From Branchiostoma lanceolatum (Eukaryota; Chordata; Leptocardii; Amphioxiformes; Branchiostomatidae): a stretch of DNA of 64,000 nucleotides. Location: positions 19,709,142 to 19,773,141 of the forward strand of contig NC_089722.1 in NCBI RefSeq assembly GCF_035083965.1. The letters are read 5' to 3'. Both the position numbers and the translations under genes were made by a program. This document shows, piece by piece, positions 33,265 to 47,100 of the stretch. Numbering within the stretch: position 1 is the first letter of the stretch; each line of letters starts with the position of its first letter. Under the pieces are notes generated by a model. It was given only the letters and a program-made list of their open reading frames with translations, ran no database searches and was not told where the DNA came from.

Positions 33265-34650
33265 ACAACATAAAAAAAGATTGCTCTGGGGAGCTTTCGA
33301 GACGAATTCTCTGTCTCTTCGTCAACCCGGTAATAAAGTCAGATCTCGTCTTGGAGTTCTCCTCTTGTCACGTGACTTGATGTTGATTATCACGTGACAA
33401 GAGACAGTCATATACAGGCTTGAGATAGTGACGCCCCCTGTCCCTGTTTAAGGTACTGCGTTGTCTGCGGATTTGGATCGCCTCCCGAACACCTCTAGAA
33501 AACCAGTCGGAGTCCTGATCCAGCACTTTCACATTGTCCCAGTTTATCTTGTCTTTCTGCTTGGCGACGTGTTGCACCACAGGTGATGACACATTGCTGG
33601 GTCTCTTGTGTTCCTGTAGACGGGCGCTCAGTGGTCTCTCCGAATCCCCTACGTATGTTGCAGGACAGTCTGCACAAGGAATGTGGTAAACTGTTCCACT
33701 GCGTTCCAGCTTCTTAATCTTGTCCTTAGGTGCGACAAGATTACGTCTGATGGTGTTGATGGGTTTGAACTGACACTGTATCCCTTTACTTCTGTACAGT
33801 CTCATGAGTGTTTCAGATATGCCTTTGATGTACGGAATGCTGACTGTCCCCCTGCGTATCACTCTTGTCTGGTTGGATGGAGTTCTCTTGCTTCGCTTTT
33901 CTTTGCTTACATGGAACAACCAGTCTGGATAGCCACATGTTGACAGTGCATTGTGTATGTGTTCGATTTCCAGGGTCTTGTCACTTTCCTCTGTGACGAT
34001 CACATTGGCTCGATCGGTAAGGGTTCGCACTACACCTATTTTGTGCTGGAGTGGGTGATGACTTGTGAAGTTCAGATATAAGTCTGTATGTGTTGGTTTC
34101 CGATAGACAGTGGCATAGAGTGTGCCATCAGGCCTTCGGTGGATCATAGTGTCCAGCATCGGTAACTTTCCTTCCGTCTCCCTTTCAATCGTGAACTTGA
34201 TGGCACTGTTAATATTGTTAATGTGAGTAGTGAATTCCTCTATCTTGTCCTTCATCTGAATCACAGACGTGTCATCAACGAAACGACCCCAGAATTTGGG
34301 AGGATTAGGTGCGGTTGAAATCGCCACTTCCTCGAAGTGCTCCATGAAAAGGTTTGCCACTATGGGGGATACAGGCGGCACCTTCCACTTGTTGGTAGTA
34401 AGTACCATTGAAGATGAAGTATGTCGTGGTGAGACAAAAGCGTAGTAGTTCTACCAACAGTGTTACGTTGAGGTTTGTCCTTTCAGAGAGAGTCTCGTCA
34501 TTCTTTAGTCGTTCCTTAATGACGTCAATTGCTTCTTGAATGGGGGTACTTGTGAAGAGTGCAGTGACATCATACGACACCATTTCTTCGTCCTCACCAA
34601 CGGTTAACTCGCTAATCTTATTTACGAAATGTTTAGAATTCTTGATTTAG
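33265..34650 (-). mobile_element. Penelope-like retroelement, 5'-truncated (reverse transcriptase plus GIY-YIG endonuclease)
   Basis: Minus-strand frames encode the palm of a reverse transcriptase (MVSYDVTALFTSTPIQEAI, SPIVANLFMEHFEE, the catalytic RFVDDTSVI, LPMLDTMIHRRPDG, YRKPTHTDLYLN), then a C-terminal GIY-YIG endonuclease with GTVYHIPCADCPATYVGD and RLQEHK, the order typical of Penelope-like elements. The N-terminal part is missing and the remaining reading frame is broken about once, so the copy is dead. The 3' end has GACGAAGAGACAGAG and CGTCTCGAAAGC hairpin motifs before an A/T-rich stop near 33265. It lies in the divergent intergenic region between the receptor and the PX-SH3 gene. 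Confidence 0.9.
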
Positions 34651-34671
34651 TACTGTAGTATATGTAGTATA

Positions 34672-34733
34672 ATTACCTTCGCGACGAATGGTTTCGTCGA
34701 GTAGGTTATTCGACCATTCGTCGCGAAGGTAAT
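34672..34733. repeat. perfect 21 bp inverted repeat
   Basis: ATTACCTTCGCGACGAATGG at the left and its complement ending CGCGAAGGTAAT at the right surround a 20-base loop. It forms the start of the ACCTTCGC-type dispersed repeat that continues to about 36550. Confidence 0.9.
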
Positions 34734-36560
34734 TCGATGATGCTTGTCTGTGTGTCTGTTAGTGAACAGAATAAGTCGAGAACGCCTGGATGGTTTGTTG
34801 TCGTATTTGGTGTGTCGGTGTGTATGTGGGAAATCTCAAGATGATTAGATTTTGGGCGAAGTGTTTTGCATAATTAACGAGAAAAGTGTAAAAATGTGTT
34901 AGATTGTATGCTCATACTATGCTTTCTGGTTGCGACGTGTGGGCTGTATTGTTTCAGGGGATATTGACACGGGTATTGGGTGCAAAGTTGGTCATGAGGG
35001 GTCATGAGGCAGGCAGGAAACGTCAGTTACTGCCAGGGACAAATTGGCTATCAGCCAGCTGTAGGGCAGATACAAGAGATAGACTTGCCCATATAGGCAG
35101 TAATGCTTTAAAGCACTAAAACAAGGGCTCAGAAAAGGATTCACCTTAATTGCAAGCCCCCAAAATTCTTATGCACCAGAAAGCCACATCTGTCTACTTT
35201 AGAATCATGCAAAGAAAATAGACAGTTGACCAGCTCGTTCTCTCGTAACAGCTGACAGACGAAAACAATCGTCAACTTTGACCTACTCCCAGCCTGGAAG
35301 AGTCCACTCGGAGCATGTGAAACCAAACCACAAAGATATCTCCTTACACCAATTAAAAGACTGAAACATACAAATTTTGACCAAAGTTGGATATACACGG
35401 CCTTATATGAGTAAGAACAGTCATTAATGCAGTGCCACAGCATGGGAATACCGAGCATGTCTGTGTGTCTGTTAGTGAACACGATAAGTCGAGAATTCTT
35501 GGAAGGATTGTCTTGGTATTTGGTATGTTGGTAGGTCTCGATGAAACCTGAAAATGATTAGATTTTGGGCCCCCTATCGGCTTGTTACGGTACTGCAGCG
35601 GAACTTCCTGTTATTATATCTCGTGTTGTGGACATGCTATGGAACTGATTTTTGAGTGGTAGATAGCTCGTTGGGCAGAGAGTAAGTGGTATAGGTTTGG
35701 GCCCCCTAGCAAATTTTTTGGAACTGCAGGGGTAGGTTTTGCTTCAGACTTTGAAAGGGAATAACTCAAGAAGGGCTTGATGGAAGGTCATGTTTTTTTG
35801 CATGTACATAGCTTGAGCGATGATGTACATGATTGGATACTTATTATGCAAATCAGTAACTAATTTGCATAATTAATGAGGAAAGTTTATACATTCATCA
35901 ATTTCCATGATAGGACTCGCAAACATGTGACATATGTAACTGAGGAAGAGAGAAATATTAATAGATATCAGCTATGCAAATGAGAACCTCATTTACATAA
36001 TTAATGAGAAAATAATATAACTCGAGATGGGCTTGATGGATGGTCATGATTTTTGGTATGTAGATAGCTTATGTGATGCTTTGTATGATTGGATGATAAT
36101 TATGCAAATCAGATTATAATTAATGAGGCAATTTTAAAAACCTGCTGTGTTCCATGATATGACTATTCAAATATGTGACATTTGTAACTGAGGAAGAGAG
36201 GGATGTCAATAGATAGAAATTATGCAAATGTAGGCCTAATTTGCATAATTCATGAGAAACTACTATCATTCCATACTAGTAAATAACGGCAATTTCATAC
36301 TTGTTGCATTTAGAAGTTGTGTGAATGTGAACACCATTGAATCAAATTATGCTAATAAGGAGCTTATTTGCATTATTGATGAAAAATGTTAGCATAACCT
36401 TCTTTGTTAAGCTCATAATCATAACAAGGAGGTTTGGACAACTTATGTTATTTGGGTGAGGAGGATCAACTGGTATGATTTTTGATTGATGAAAAACACT
36501 CCTAATACGTCAGTCATAAAGGTCAAAATCATTTAGCGAAGGTATGAGGTCGTAGAACTC
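34734..36560 (+). repeat. ACCTTCGC-type dispersed repeat, long copies
   Basis: Two starts (TGTGTGTCTGTTAGTGAACA at 34746 and 35459) are followed by the GGGCCCCCTA and CTGCAGCGGAACTTCC segments. An AT-rich part with repeated ATTATGCAAAT and TTTGCATAATT follows (35830-36400), then GCGAAGGTATGAGGTCGTAG. No ORF with a known domain was found. Confidence 0.7.
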
Positions 36561-37083
36561 TTGTTACAGTAATATTAAAACGTGATATCCTATTACATCT
36601 TAAGTCCAATTAATACTGCTATGTACAAGTTCAATTTCTTCTCGCTTCTTAAGACAGTTGTAGATGAATGAACTTATGATTTGTCTAGATCCATTTTTCT
36701 GTGCTATTCAACTATAAAAAACAAGGAAACTTATCGTGTATATTTCTCTCATTTTTGTATGGTGTATATTATTTATTCAACATCAACAAACCGTTTTAAC
36801 TGTACATGGTATATACATGTATGTTCTCCTTCCTTTTTTTTTATTTCACCGCCCCCCTCCGCAAAGGCCGGGCCAAAGTTCGAGATATTACATGCATAAC
36901 TTATTCATTGTCTGCGCCTTGCATTCATACAACATAGAACATTCTCCATACCCGGGCTCTAACGGTGGGCTGCTCGCTTCTAGTCCTGTGTACATTTTCT
37001 CGGTGTAAAATTTATCGCAGGAAATTTAAGTGAAGAGTTGTGTCACTGTTGTACTGATCGGATGAGGAGAGTGGACTGTAGGC

Positions 37084-40000
37084 ATGCCCGCAGCCAATAG
37101 CAAGCGTCATGTCACAGATGTGACGGCACTAGGCTTACAGAAGCGGTACCTACCCAGGAAACACTACGTGAGTATAACCGTTGTCCTCACTGCTATCCAT
37201 ATATCAGATTAGTTCTTTAAAGCAATACTACTAACTGACATGTATGTACAAGTTATCATACATTATTGTACCTGTAACAACTGTCGCGCAATAAAATTCT
37301 TCTTATTATTATTACAAGCACTTCGATAGAATGCATCCTACAAGGTCGTGTTTGTGTATATTCCGTCTATTGTTACCTTCGCAAAGAAGGTTATGTTTTC
37401 GGTAGCGTTTGTATGTGTGCGTGTATTTGTGTGTGTGTGTGGATTAGCAGCATAACTCGAGAAGGCCTGGAAGGATCGTCTTGACATTTGGAATCTGGTA
37501 GGTCTTGATGAGACTTCGCAATGATTAGATGACGGCCCCCCTAGCGGCTTGTTACGGTATAACAACCAAAATTGGATCCGTGTGACCCGTGATGTTATAA
37601 TTGAAATATGATACAATATGTTAATGCATGCTTTAAAGGACAACAAAACACACCAAGCGCAAACAAATTTGTACTTTATCTGTGAAATTCGTTGAGCGAT
37701 CTGTCAAATCTATCGTCGCTCAGCGGTTGCAGTGAAGTCGCAGCCACTAGTGGAAATGGGCTGTCAGGTCTCGGTCACGATTTTAATGTCTCACTGGACC
37801 CGCGGCACGTTGGCGACCTCGCTGCGTCCTAAATTAGAGTTGTCGTACCCTTGACTTTATAATGGGAATATCATGCAAAACGTACAAGTATGACTAAAAG
37901 AATACAAAACACACAAAGCGTAAAAAGATTCGTTATCATCGATGAAATTCGTTGAGCGCGCTGTCAAATCGCTCGGTCGCAGCGAGGTCGCCAACGTGCC
38001 GCGGGACTTTCTAGTGAGAGGGGGGCTTTAGGATTTCCATCTGGCTGTGACAGAGCCAACCGACGACAATGATCCAAGACAGCCTTAAGGGAGCAAGACG
38101 ACATCTGAGAGCTCGACTATCAGTCCAAGAATTATGTTCCCAGTTTGCAATCGTACGATAAATCTCCAAGCAGATCTACACGGTGCACCGAAAATCGTAT
38201 ATGGTGCACCGTGTAGATCTGCTTAGATTATCGTACAATGATCCAAAGACGATCGTGACCGGACCTTAAGGGGGAGGGGGGAGTCTTCAAACACCGCTTA
38301 TTTTTCAGGGAATAAATCTAAATTTCGTCATTTGTTTTAGCCAGAATAAGTGCAATAAGAAGGTGAGCTCATCTAGGAGAAGGTCGGCTGACACACATTT
38401 TCAACATCTTAAAAAAAAATTGTGTCATTTTCCTACCAAGTGATGTAAAATAGATTGTTCACTTATTACAGAAGCTAATCTAGCTAACCGATTTCATGTT
38501 TTATGACGTCAAAAACACAGAGAAACATGCAGCAAATGTTCTTTTTCACGTTAAGAATTAGTTTTATAAATCTTAAAAACATCATTTTCTGATTTTCCTA
38601 CCAAGTGATGTAAAAATCTATTGGTCACTTATTACAGAAGCCAAGGAGGACCTCCTTGCAGAAGCTGATCAGACTAACCGAGTTACTGTTTTTATGTCAG
38701 AAACACCGAGAAACATATAAGAAATTTTATCTTTCAACAATTAGTCTGGTTGCAATGTAGAACGTGTTGTGAAGGTACGGACGAATTTAGGCGTGGGTGT
38801 TTAGTACTGCGGGGGCGGGGATAGCAACGCACACCAAAACAAAACAGGCAAATAAACCAACAAATAAACAAACAAAAGAATCATTGTAAAAACTACACAA
38901 TATGTTGAAGATTTTTTATCTAGTTCAGACGGCAACAGAGACAATGAAAATTCTATTTATAAAAGTCTGACAAACAAAAAGACAAGTCATATTGTAAAGC
39001 GTACTCAATACGTTTAAGGTTTTCAATTATTTCATGTTGCAACAGTAACAGAAACCAATGAAAAATTATATTTGCAAAAATGTAATATAAATGTTTTGAA
39101 AGCATATTCCTTATGTAATATCTTCACTTCCTGTCCCCTGTCCAAGAATGACCGTATATTGTCTGCGGCTGAATATTAAAATTCATATGCTGACCACCAG
39201 GACTTCATGTGGACATGTGTCGTTTGTTTGGTGGTGGGCTGTTTCTGTTGTTTTGATTTTAGTCGTTTTTTGGTTGTTTGTTAGTTTTGTTGATTGGTGG
39301 TTGGTTGTATGGTGGGTTGGTGTGCCGGTCAGTTCGTGCGGATCAGCTGTGCTTGAGCAGAGAAAAGACAATGTTTATATGTCTATATGTCTCATAATGT
39401 CTATATGTCTCATAATTACCTCAGTGAAACGAGAGGTATCGCTTTTGGTGATTGTTTGTCTTTTTATTGTTTCCACATTTATTTCCATATGGTAGGCACG
39501 TCTGGTACTGACAGGAAGCTAGGTCAAGGGTCCCAGAATAGTTATCAAAGGTTGTCTTATTTTCTGTCTTCAATTTGCTGCTATATGTATGTTTTTTGCC
39601 CTAGGCCATGTTGATTTGATTATATGGATGACATCCTCTGGGAATCCCAAAACTGATGCGAGTGTGCGAATACAAACGTTGAAAAAAAGTGCCTTCATTA
39701 TGAAATCTACGTGATAAGGAAGGTTGAACAAATGACTAAACACACAGAGAACAGTATGCCACATCATAGATTCTTCATTTTTGGTCTTTCATGTCCATTT
39801 CTTTGAGTTTGGCATTCTAGACATTAGTATCTGTTTTCCGAAATACCTTTTTGCAATTAACAGCATGTATTTACCCATTTTGTAGCTGCGTTGCGCGAAT
39901 TACAGTATGGTAGAATTTTTTTCCGAAATGGACGAAGATTAAAGCGCGCTCGGTTGTCATCCATATAATCAAATCAACATGGCCTTATGGGAGTCAATGG

Positions 40001-41146
40001 GACAATACATAGCCAGAATCAGAAACTCACAATAATGAATAGATCAAGAAATTTACAGAAACTCTTACACATCGTATGACATCATCGATCTCTTGTTTGT
40101 ACCTGTGACATCCAGGCTTACGTACTGAGAGTCACGTGGTCTGAGGGAAGTGAACACGTGATCTATCGGCGATTTTCCGTTGTACACGATTTCCACGTAA
40201 GTAAAAACAAACCAACAGACACGCCAAAAATAGTTACTCAAGCAACTGGATACAATTTTGAAACAGTCAGACGTTTTAGACAGCATCCGCTGTTTTTCGT
40301 CAGTGACTAAGATCTGGCGCGTTATCCCAAGTGCCTGAAAGTTCGACGCGTAGACCTCCTTTCCTGTTAAAACAAACAGACATTTATTTCATAGAAGTTC
40401 ATATCAGTTGACCCCCTGTCACACACTCAGGACCTTAACACGACGCTGGGTTGGGAGTAGTCTGGAATCTGTCCTATTCTAGTTCGCTCCTCTGATTGCA
40501 TCAAATCAGAATATGACCCTCCAGATTTTTCAAAATGTATAGTTGGCTGACGTTGATGACTCTTGAATACTAGTAGGCATTCTCGCCGACCAACTCCCAA
40601 CCATTGATGACCTTACCTACGACTAACTCCCAACCACAGTCTGGAGAATGTCGGGGGGTCATGGTCGGCTATGTGTGACAGGTTAACACTGTGCTGAAGT
40701 GCAGCCTCTGTGGCGTCTTTTGACTTAGTAATGCACTGTGTGTCATATGTCAAAGTTACCTTTCCAAATTTGAAGTCGCAAGCCCCTGTTCATCCTTAAC
40801 GTATTGGCAGGAGCCTTCCGACTTAAAATTAGTAAAGCTTATATTCGTAACAGGACTATTAAGGCCTAATTACTTCATAATGTCATTTCAGAATGAGCTG
40901 GAAGAAATGTTCCCATTGGAGGCTGGTGTCATCGATGAAAAGGAACGTATCCTTCCGCGTCTGCCTGGTAAGTAGTGCCAAATCGTGCACAGTTCGACAT
41001 GAATTCATAAATATATATTCATATATTAATATGTTTATACTGTATATAGAACGGAATATAAGGTACTTTGAATGGGATATATATACATGCATATTGAATA
41101 AGATATCAGGTCAAGGAACGTCTATTAATCATGAGTATATGTATGA

Positions 41147-41186
<40 letters not shown>

Positions 41187-44100
41187 ATTGTGTTGGGCGG
41201 GTGTGTGGGTGTGTGTTTGGGTGCGCACGCTTGTGCGGGTGGGTGGGTTTTGGGTGGGTGGGTGGGTGGTTGTATGTATGATGTATGTATGTATGTATGT
41301 ATGTACTGGTACAAAGATACAGCCAGGTCCTGACGTGCTATTGATGTGATCATGCTTCTGTAGGAAGAATCCTTTTAGGCAGAACACGGACACAGAAAAT
41401 CGCAGAGAAGCGTCTTCTTCACGTGGGGAAATTCTGCAGGGTAAGAACAGATTTTACTGCATTGTACCTTTGGGCCACGGTACTGATGTCTTTTGTTTGA
41501 TTTGCATGTACGGTTAACCGTTTTTAGTGTAACACACCAATTGTGTACAGTACGAACAAGCTGCATGAGGTTGGACTCAGTCTGTAAGATTTGATTCAAT
41601 CATAACGGGATGAACCCATAATACGTGCACTGTGATTTTTTTAAGGTGCTCGAAATGTGGCTCCTCTCAAACACGGGGCCTCCGGCTTTACGTCACTCCC
41701 TAGTGGACGTCTCTAGCCGAAGCTTGATACTCATTTTCACCTAACTCGAGTGATAGAAATAGGTGTAAAGTGCATTTCCCAAGAGCACAACATTGGAACC
41801 TCCTAGGTATTCGAACCCGGTACGTAGTGTGTTGGGTGAGCGACAACAATCGGGATTCGAACTCGCGACCTCTTGGTCCAATGCAGAATAAATCACCCCT
41901 TGACCACGGGACCTCGCTACAGTGTCTTCTTTCTCCCCACATTATAGGAACTGATCGCCCTCCCACCGAGGATATCAAGATGCAAATTCGTCCTGCGGTT
42001 CTTCGAAGCCAAAAGAGAAGACATCAATCCGCCCTCAGAAGAGTGAGTCAATGTTTATACCTTGCAAAAAGTCATTAGCATAGATACGTTTATTTTTGGG
42101 CGTCATGTTTTCTTTTGGGACAAAGCATCACGGGAAAGTAAGAATATTTGACTTTGACCTTTACCCTTATTTCATCTATGGAAACGCATTTCTTTTTTAA
42201 GCTCTTAGACAGTGCTTTGTACTCCGTAAAGCAATACTCAAGAAGTGAGAAAAATGGTTAACAGTTACCATTCTAAAGGAGATCGCTAAGCTTGATAGAA
42301 AACAAATATTTAAGATCAGTTCAAACGTATTTTTCAAGGATTACACTTAAAGTATGCTTATATGTTATGAATTGCCACTCTCTAATTTACTTTTTGTAAT
42401 ATTTACCAGAGTTAGAATATCATCTTCATACTACATTTACCGTTTTATTTTCGTAAAGCGTACGTTAAGTGGCACTCATGTAAGCAACCTTTAAAGTACA
42501 CAGTCATGTACTTTTCTCTCTCTGTAGAGCACTGAAAAAGCCGGCCCTTAACTTGGCCCGCCTGTCAAAGTGTCAATCAAAACAGCAAGAAATCGTGGCT
42601 GCAGCTGAGACCACTGAAAATACGGACCCACCGACGCCCATCGAAGTGTCCAGCCCGCTAGCCCTGGAACCCTACAGGACCATCGCTGCGTACGAGCGCC
42701 GGGGAGACAACGAAATCAGCTTCGAGGCCGGCCTGCAAATAGATGTGATGGAAAAGAGTCGGAACGGTACATGTTTGATATGATATTTTTTGTACTTCCA
42801 TATCACACAAATCCACAGCAACACTGTAGTGGAATTTTAGATTGAGAGCATTGTTGACAATACGGGTCGACGGAAGGCCTTTCAGTACCTCGGAGAGACT
42901 TTAACCTTCTCTCTGCTAAGTAGCCTTTTGGCATCGAATTTGTATTGTTTATGGGGTTAAACAGCGGCATAAAGGTTAACCACAAATCACTGTGCAACGT
43001 TTACCTCCCTTTTCAGGCGATTTTGTTGACATGAATTCTAAACGCTTACACCGTTGTTTTGTACAGGATGGTGGTTTATTTGCATAGATGACGACCAAGG
43101 CTGGGCGCCTGCGTCATACTTGGAACCGCTCACTCTGTCCGTGGGGACCGAACAAGAGGGGAAGGCAGGGAACGGTGAGTAGTAGATACTGATAAAACAG
43201 GAGCATGTCATTGAGGAGTGAGATGCAGCTAGCCTTTTTTTTTGTTTTCAATACACCGTAGGTGTGACAGGGTCCCTTCGTTTATTACAATGGTTTGAAA
43301 TAGATGATATTGTAGTGAAAAAATTTTGATTCAACAACAGCAGCAAGAAACCTTTGCCGTCGTGGCATATCTCTCGACCACAGTAAAAGGCTGAATACAA
43401 AGAGAAATCATTCATTTTTCTTTGTTTCAAATAAGCATGCATGCAAACTAGCACATGAGTAAAGAAATACTACATAAGGTGTTATTCTTTTGAAAAAATA
43501 AACACTCTAGTTGACATGTGATGTTTTCCGATCTAGGTAAGAAGTATATAGCGACCCATGAGTATCGTGCGCAAGAGGAGGATGAACTAGACTTGGACAA
43601 AGGCACTGTTGTGGAGCTACTGACGGAATATCAGGATGGCTGGTGGCTAGTCAGGTATTTTCCCATCATTACCTTCGCCTAGAGGGTTCTGTTTCGGTCA
43701 GCGTTTGTGTGTGTGTGTCCTTCCTACCTTCAGTCTGTCAACGCAATAACTCAGGAATGCCTAAATGGACTGTCTTTATACTTAGTAGGTGGGTAGGCCT
43801 TCTTAAGACCTCGAAATGATTTGATTATGGGCCCCCTAGCGGCTTGCTATGGTACTGCAGGAGAACTTTCGGTTTTGATATCTCGTGTTCTGGACACGCT
43901 ATGCCTATGGTCGTGATATTTTAGTGGCAGATAGCTATTGGGAGGGAGAGTAAGTCATGTACGTTTGGGAACTCTATGGCTAGTTTATTTATGAACTAGT
44001 TCCCGCCAGATTGTGCTCTCGCGAGGTCTCTTTTACCTTTTTAAGGCAATGTTTTGTTTAATTGTGTCTTACAGAAAATTTCCTTGCACTTTCATAATAC

Positions 44101-47100
44101 AAGGAGTTGTTTCGAGGTTAAATAACTGTCGCTGCTGCAGCGGGAAGAATGTGGTCCCAAACGTGACTAAGCTTATATCCCCCCTCACCACGGTTCATAA
44201 CTGGAGTAGATTTTCTGATCCATACAGCCTCCTTAATACAGCTAGTCCACATGCTGGCCTCTCTGTTTATCACCTTGGCCGGTCCGCGGTCCGAGTCTTT
44301 TACACAGTCGTTGAACAATGTATGTAACATGGTATTTTACAAAGCTACAAACAGGACATTCATGATTGGGGATTGCTGTATCGCATGTTCTGATGCCATA
44401 ATGCCCATATTTACCTTCGCCGAGAAGGTTATGTTTTGCACAGCGTTCGTGTTGTGTGTGTGTGTGTCTGTGAATGAATGAATGAATGAATGTGTCTGTG
44501 TGTGTGTGTCTGTGAACACGATAACTCAAGAATGCCTAAATGGATTGACTTCATATTTTCTAGGTGGGTAGGTCATGGTAAGACCTCGAAATGATTTGAT
44601 TTTGTGCCCCCTAGCAACCTTCTATAGTATTGCAGCGGAACTTCCGTTTTTGATATCTCGTGTTCTAAACATGCTATGGTCATGATATTTGAGTGGTAGA
44701 TAACTCTTGTTTATCATACATTTTCCCGCGGTAGGTACAACGGTAAGGAGGGTTACACGCCCTGTGTGTTCCTGACGCCCCTAGCGGATCCCATCATTAA
44801 TGTTAAGGTGTGGAAGAACCCGAACCGTCTGTCTCTGGCGCAGGGGGAGAAACAGGCTCTACTGTCGGAGACGCCAAACCTGTCAGCTGGGACCCCCATA
44901 CAGCCAATAAGGTCTGTCAACTATCGCTTATAATCAATCAATCAATCAATCAATCGATCGACCAACCAACCAACCAACCAACCAACCAACCAATCAATCA
45001 ATCAATTAATCAATTAATCGATATTTTTCTATTTTTCTTACACATGTCTGAATCATGTTGACTTGACATTCATGGAAGAAAAGAACTTGCAATTGATAGA
45101 AATGTTTTAAGATTCATAGACATTGAGATGTGGAATAATGAGCTTGAATTCGAAATGTTTACGGATATTCACTATAAAATATAGTGCGGTGTTACTATCA
45201 CTACACTAGGACTATAAACTGTGAATCATGAAATGTTCACGGTGGTTTAGGTTTTGCTGCTTTCGTAGTGCCCACCGCGAAAATATGCATTTTCAGTGTA
45301 TTGCTACTGTGATACAGAATTGTTTCAACAGCGAACTTAAAACACCGCGAAAATCCCATTTTACCGCGAAGGCAAGTCCCCGCGAAAACAAATGAATTCA
45401 AACATTTACAGAAAGGGCTACTAGAATATTCTTCAACCAGTCACTTTTGAAAGGTAACAAAACACGTACCTCCAATTTTTCGAAGTCCACTGTACGTCTT
45501 GATCACGGAGCATTTTACAGAAAGGTCTTATAAAAGCTATATGCAATGTCATGATTTCTTTTCTTGGCCACGCCTAAGAGGCGAGTCAAATTGTATACTA
45601 TCGTTTAAACTTTCCATAGGTCAACCTTCTACGGTCTGGAAGGATTACGTCATCAGTTGAGCGTTCTTACCCAGAATTCCACGGAGAACAACAGCACGAC
45701 GGAAGAAGAACAGCCGAACACAGACCCTTCCGACGACTCTTTCGAGAGTGACTGGGGAGACGACTTCGGTAGGGAACCACAGCCAAACACACACAGTTTC
45801 AGTTTATTCGATTAAAAATACATCGTAGCCCTTGGGGCTAAATTGCGTATTTCATAACAATTAAAAATCAGTCGGAATCACAAGTACTGTCCTTAAAATC
45901 AACATCAGCGGAACAAATTCTATACAAATATACATTACAATAGACTATATCTTACAGCTGATCTGTAATCTCCAAGCAGATCTAAGGGTGACAAAGACCG
46001 TATCCAACCCTTGGGTGGCTATGTAAACTCCTTTTGCCAGATACTGTTTCTGCCACTTTAGATCTGCGTGGAGATTAGCTGATCGGATCTAAACATTAAA
46101 AACTAAACTGCTGGTATAATCGTTAAGAAACTATATACATCTTACAATAACCTTGAAAATAAATAACACTGATGCTTTGGAAACCACTGAGGGCAACACC
46201 CTTCGACTGTAACTAAATGTGCCTAGAATTATTTTCCTATTAACATAGAAGTTAAAGATTTGTTAATAAGGAGGGAAAAGCTTGGAAAATCGTCGGAGTA
46301 GTACAAATTTAGGAACTTCGGGCTGCAAAATTTCACTTCTCTTTTAACTCTTTAATGATAGCGTGTGTGTTTTACCGGAAAAAAACAAACTTAATCTCTT
46401 CGGCGAGAGTGTCGAGAGAACTTTCTTTCATTGTTGGACTTGTCTTCGCCAGACGCCACGGACTCGGAGTCGGCCGAGCCGGAGCAGTACCGCGCCATCG
46501 CCGCCTACCAGTCCATGGACGACACGGAGATCAGTCTGGAGGCAGGGGACACTGTCGACGTCATCAAGAAAAACGAAAACGGTAGCACTTCTATTCCAGA
46601 TTTGATTATAGCATAAAGTCTTTACCCTTGCAGATGTAATGCTACAGGCAATATTGTTGGTGATCTAGAAGGCATGAAAACTACTATAAAAAATGTTTTG
46701 TATTATCTTTGTGTTTATCAGGTTGGTGGTATGTGACGTGTAAGGGTCAGTCTGGCTGGGCTCCGGCCTCTTACCTGGAACCAGTGGACCACTGCCCGGA
46801 AAAGGACGAAATAGCCCTCGGAGAAGGTACCTAGTATTCATTGTCTTGCCATGTACTAGTATGTCAATATCGTTTTACTGTATCAACTGCAGTCTGAAGA
46901 CAAATCGGTAGATGGCGTGCGTGACTGTACGATCCTGACTTTTGTTTTGTTGAAACATGACCATAGGCGAGCGGTACATCAGCAAGTTTGACTACCACGC
47001 CGAGAACGAAGACGAGGTGGATTTCGAGCGGGGAGAGACCCTGGTGGTCCTCAGGAAATATCTGGACGGCTGGTGGCTCGTCAAGTAAGTTGCTCATTTT

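Noticed and set aside
40065-40286. Minus-strand frame [20 protein letters not shown]
   Set aside because: It is the shadow of PX exon 2 on the plus strand (40116-40196), which reads [19 protein letters not shown] with proper splice sites.
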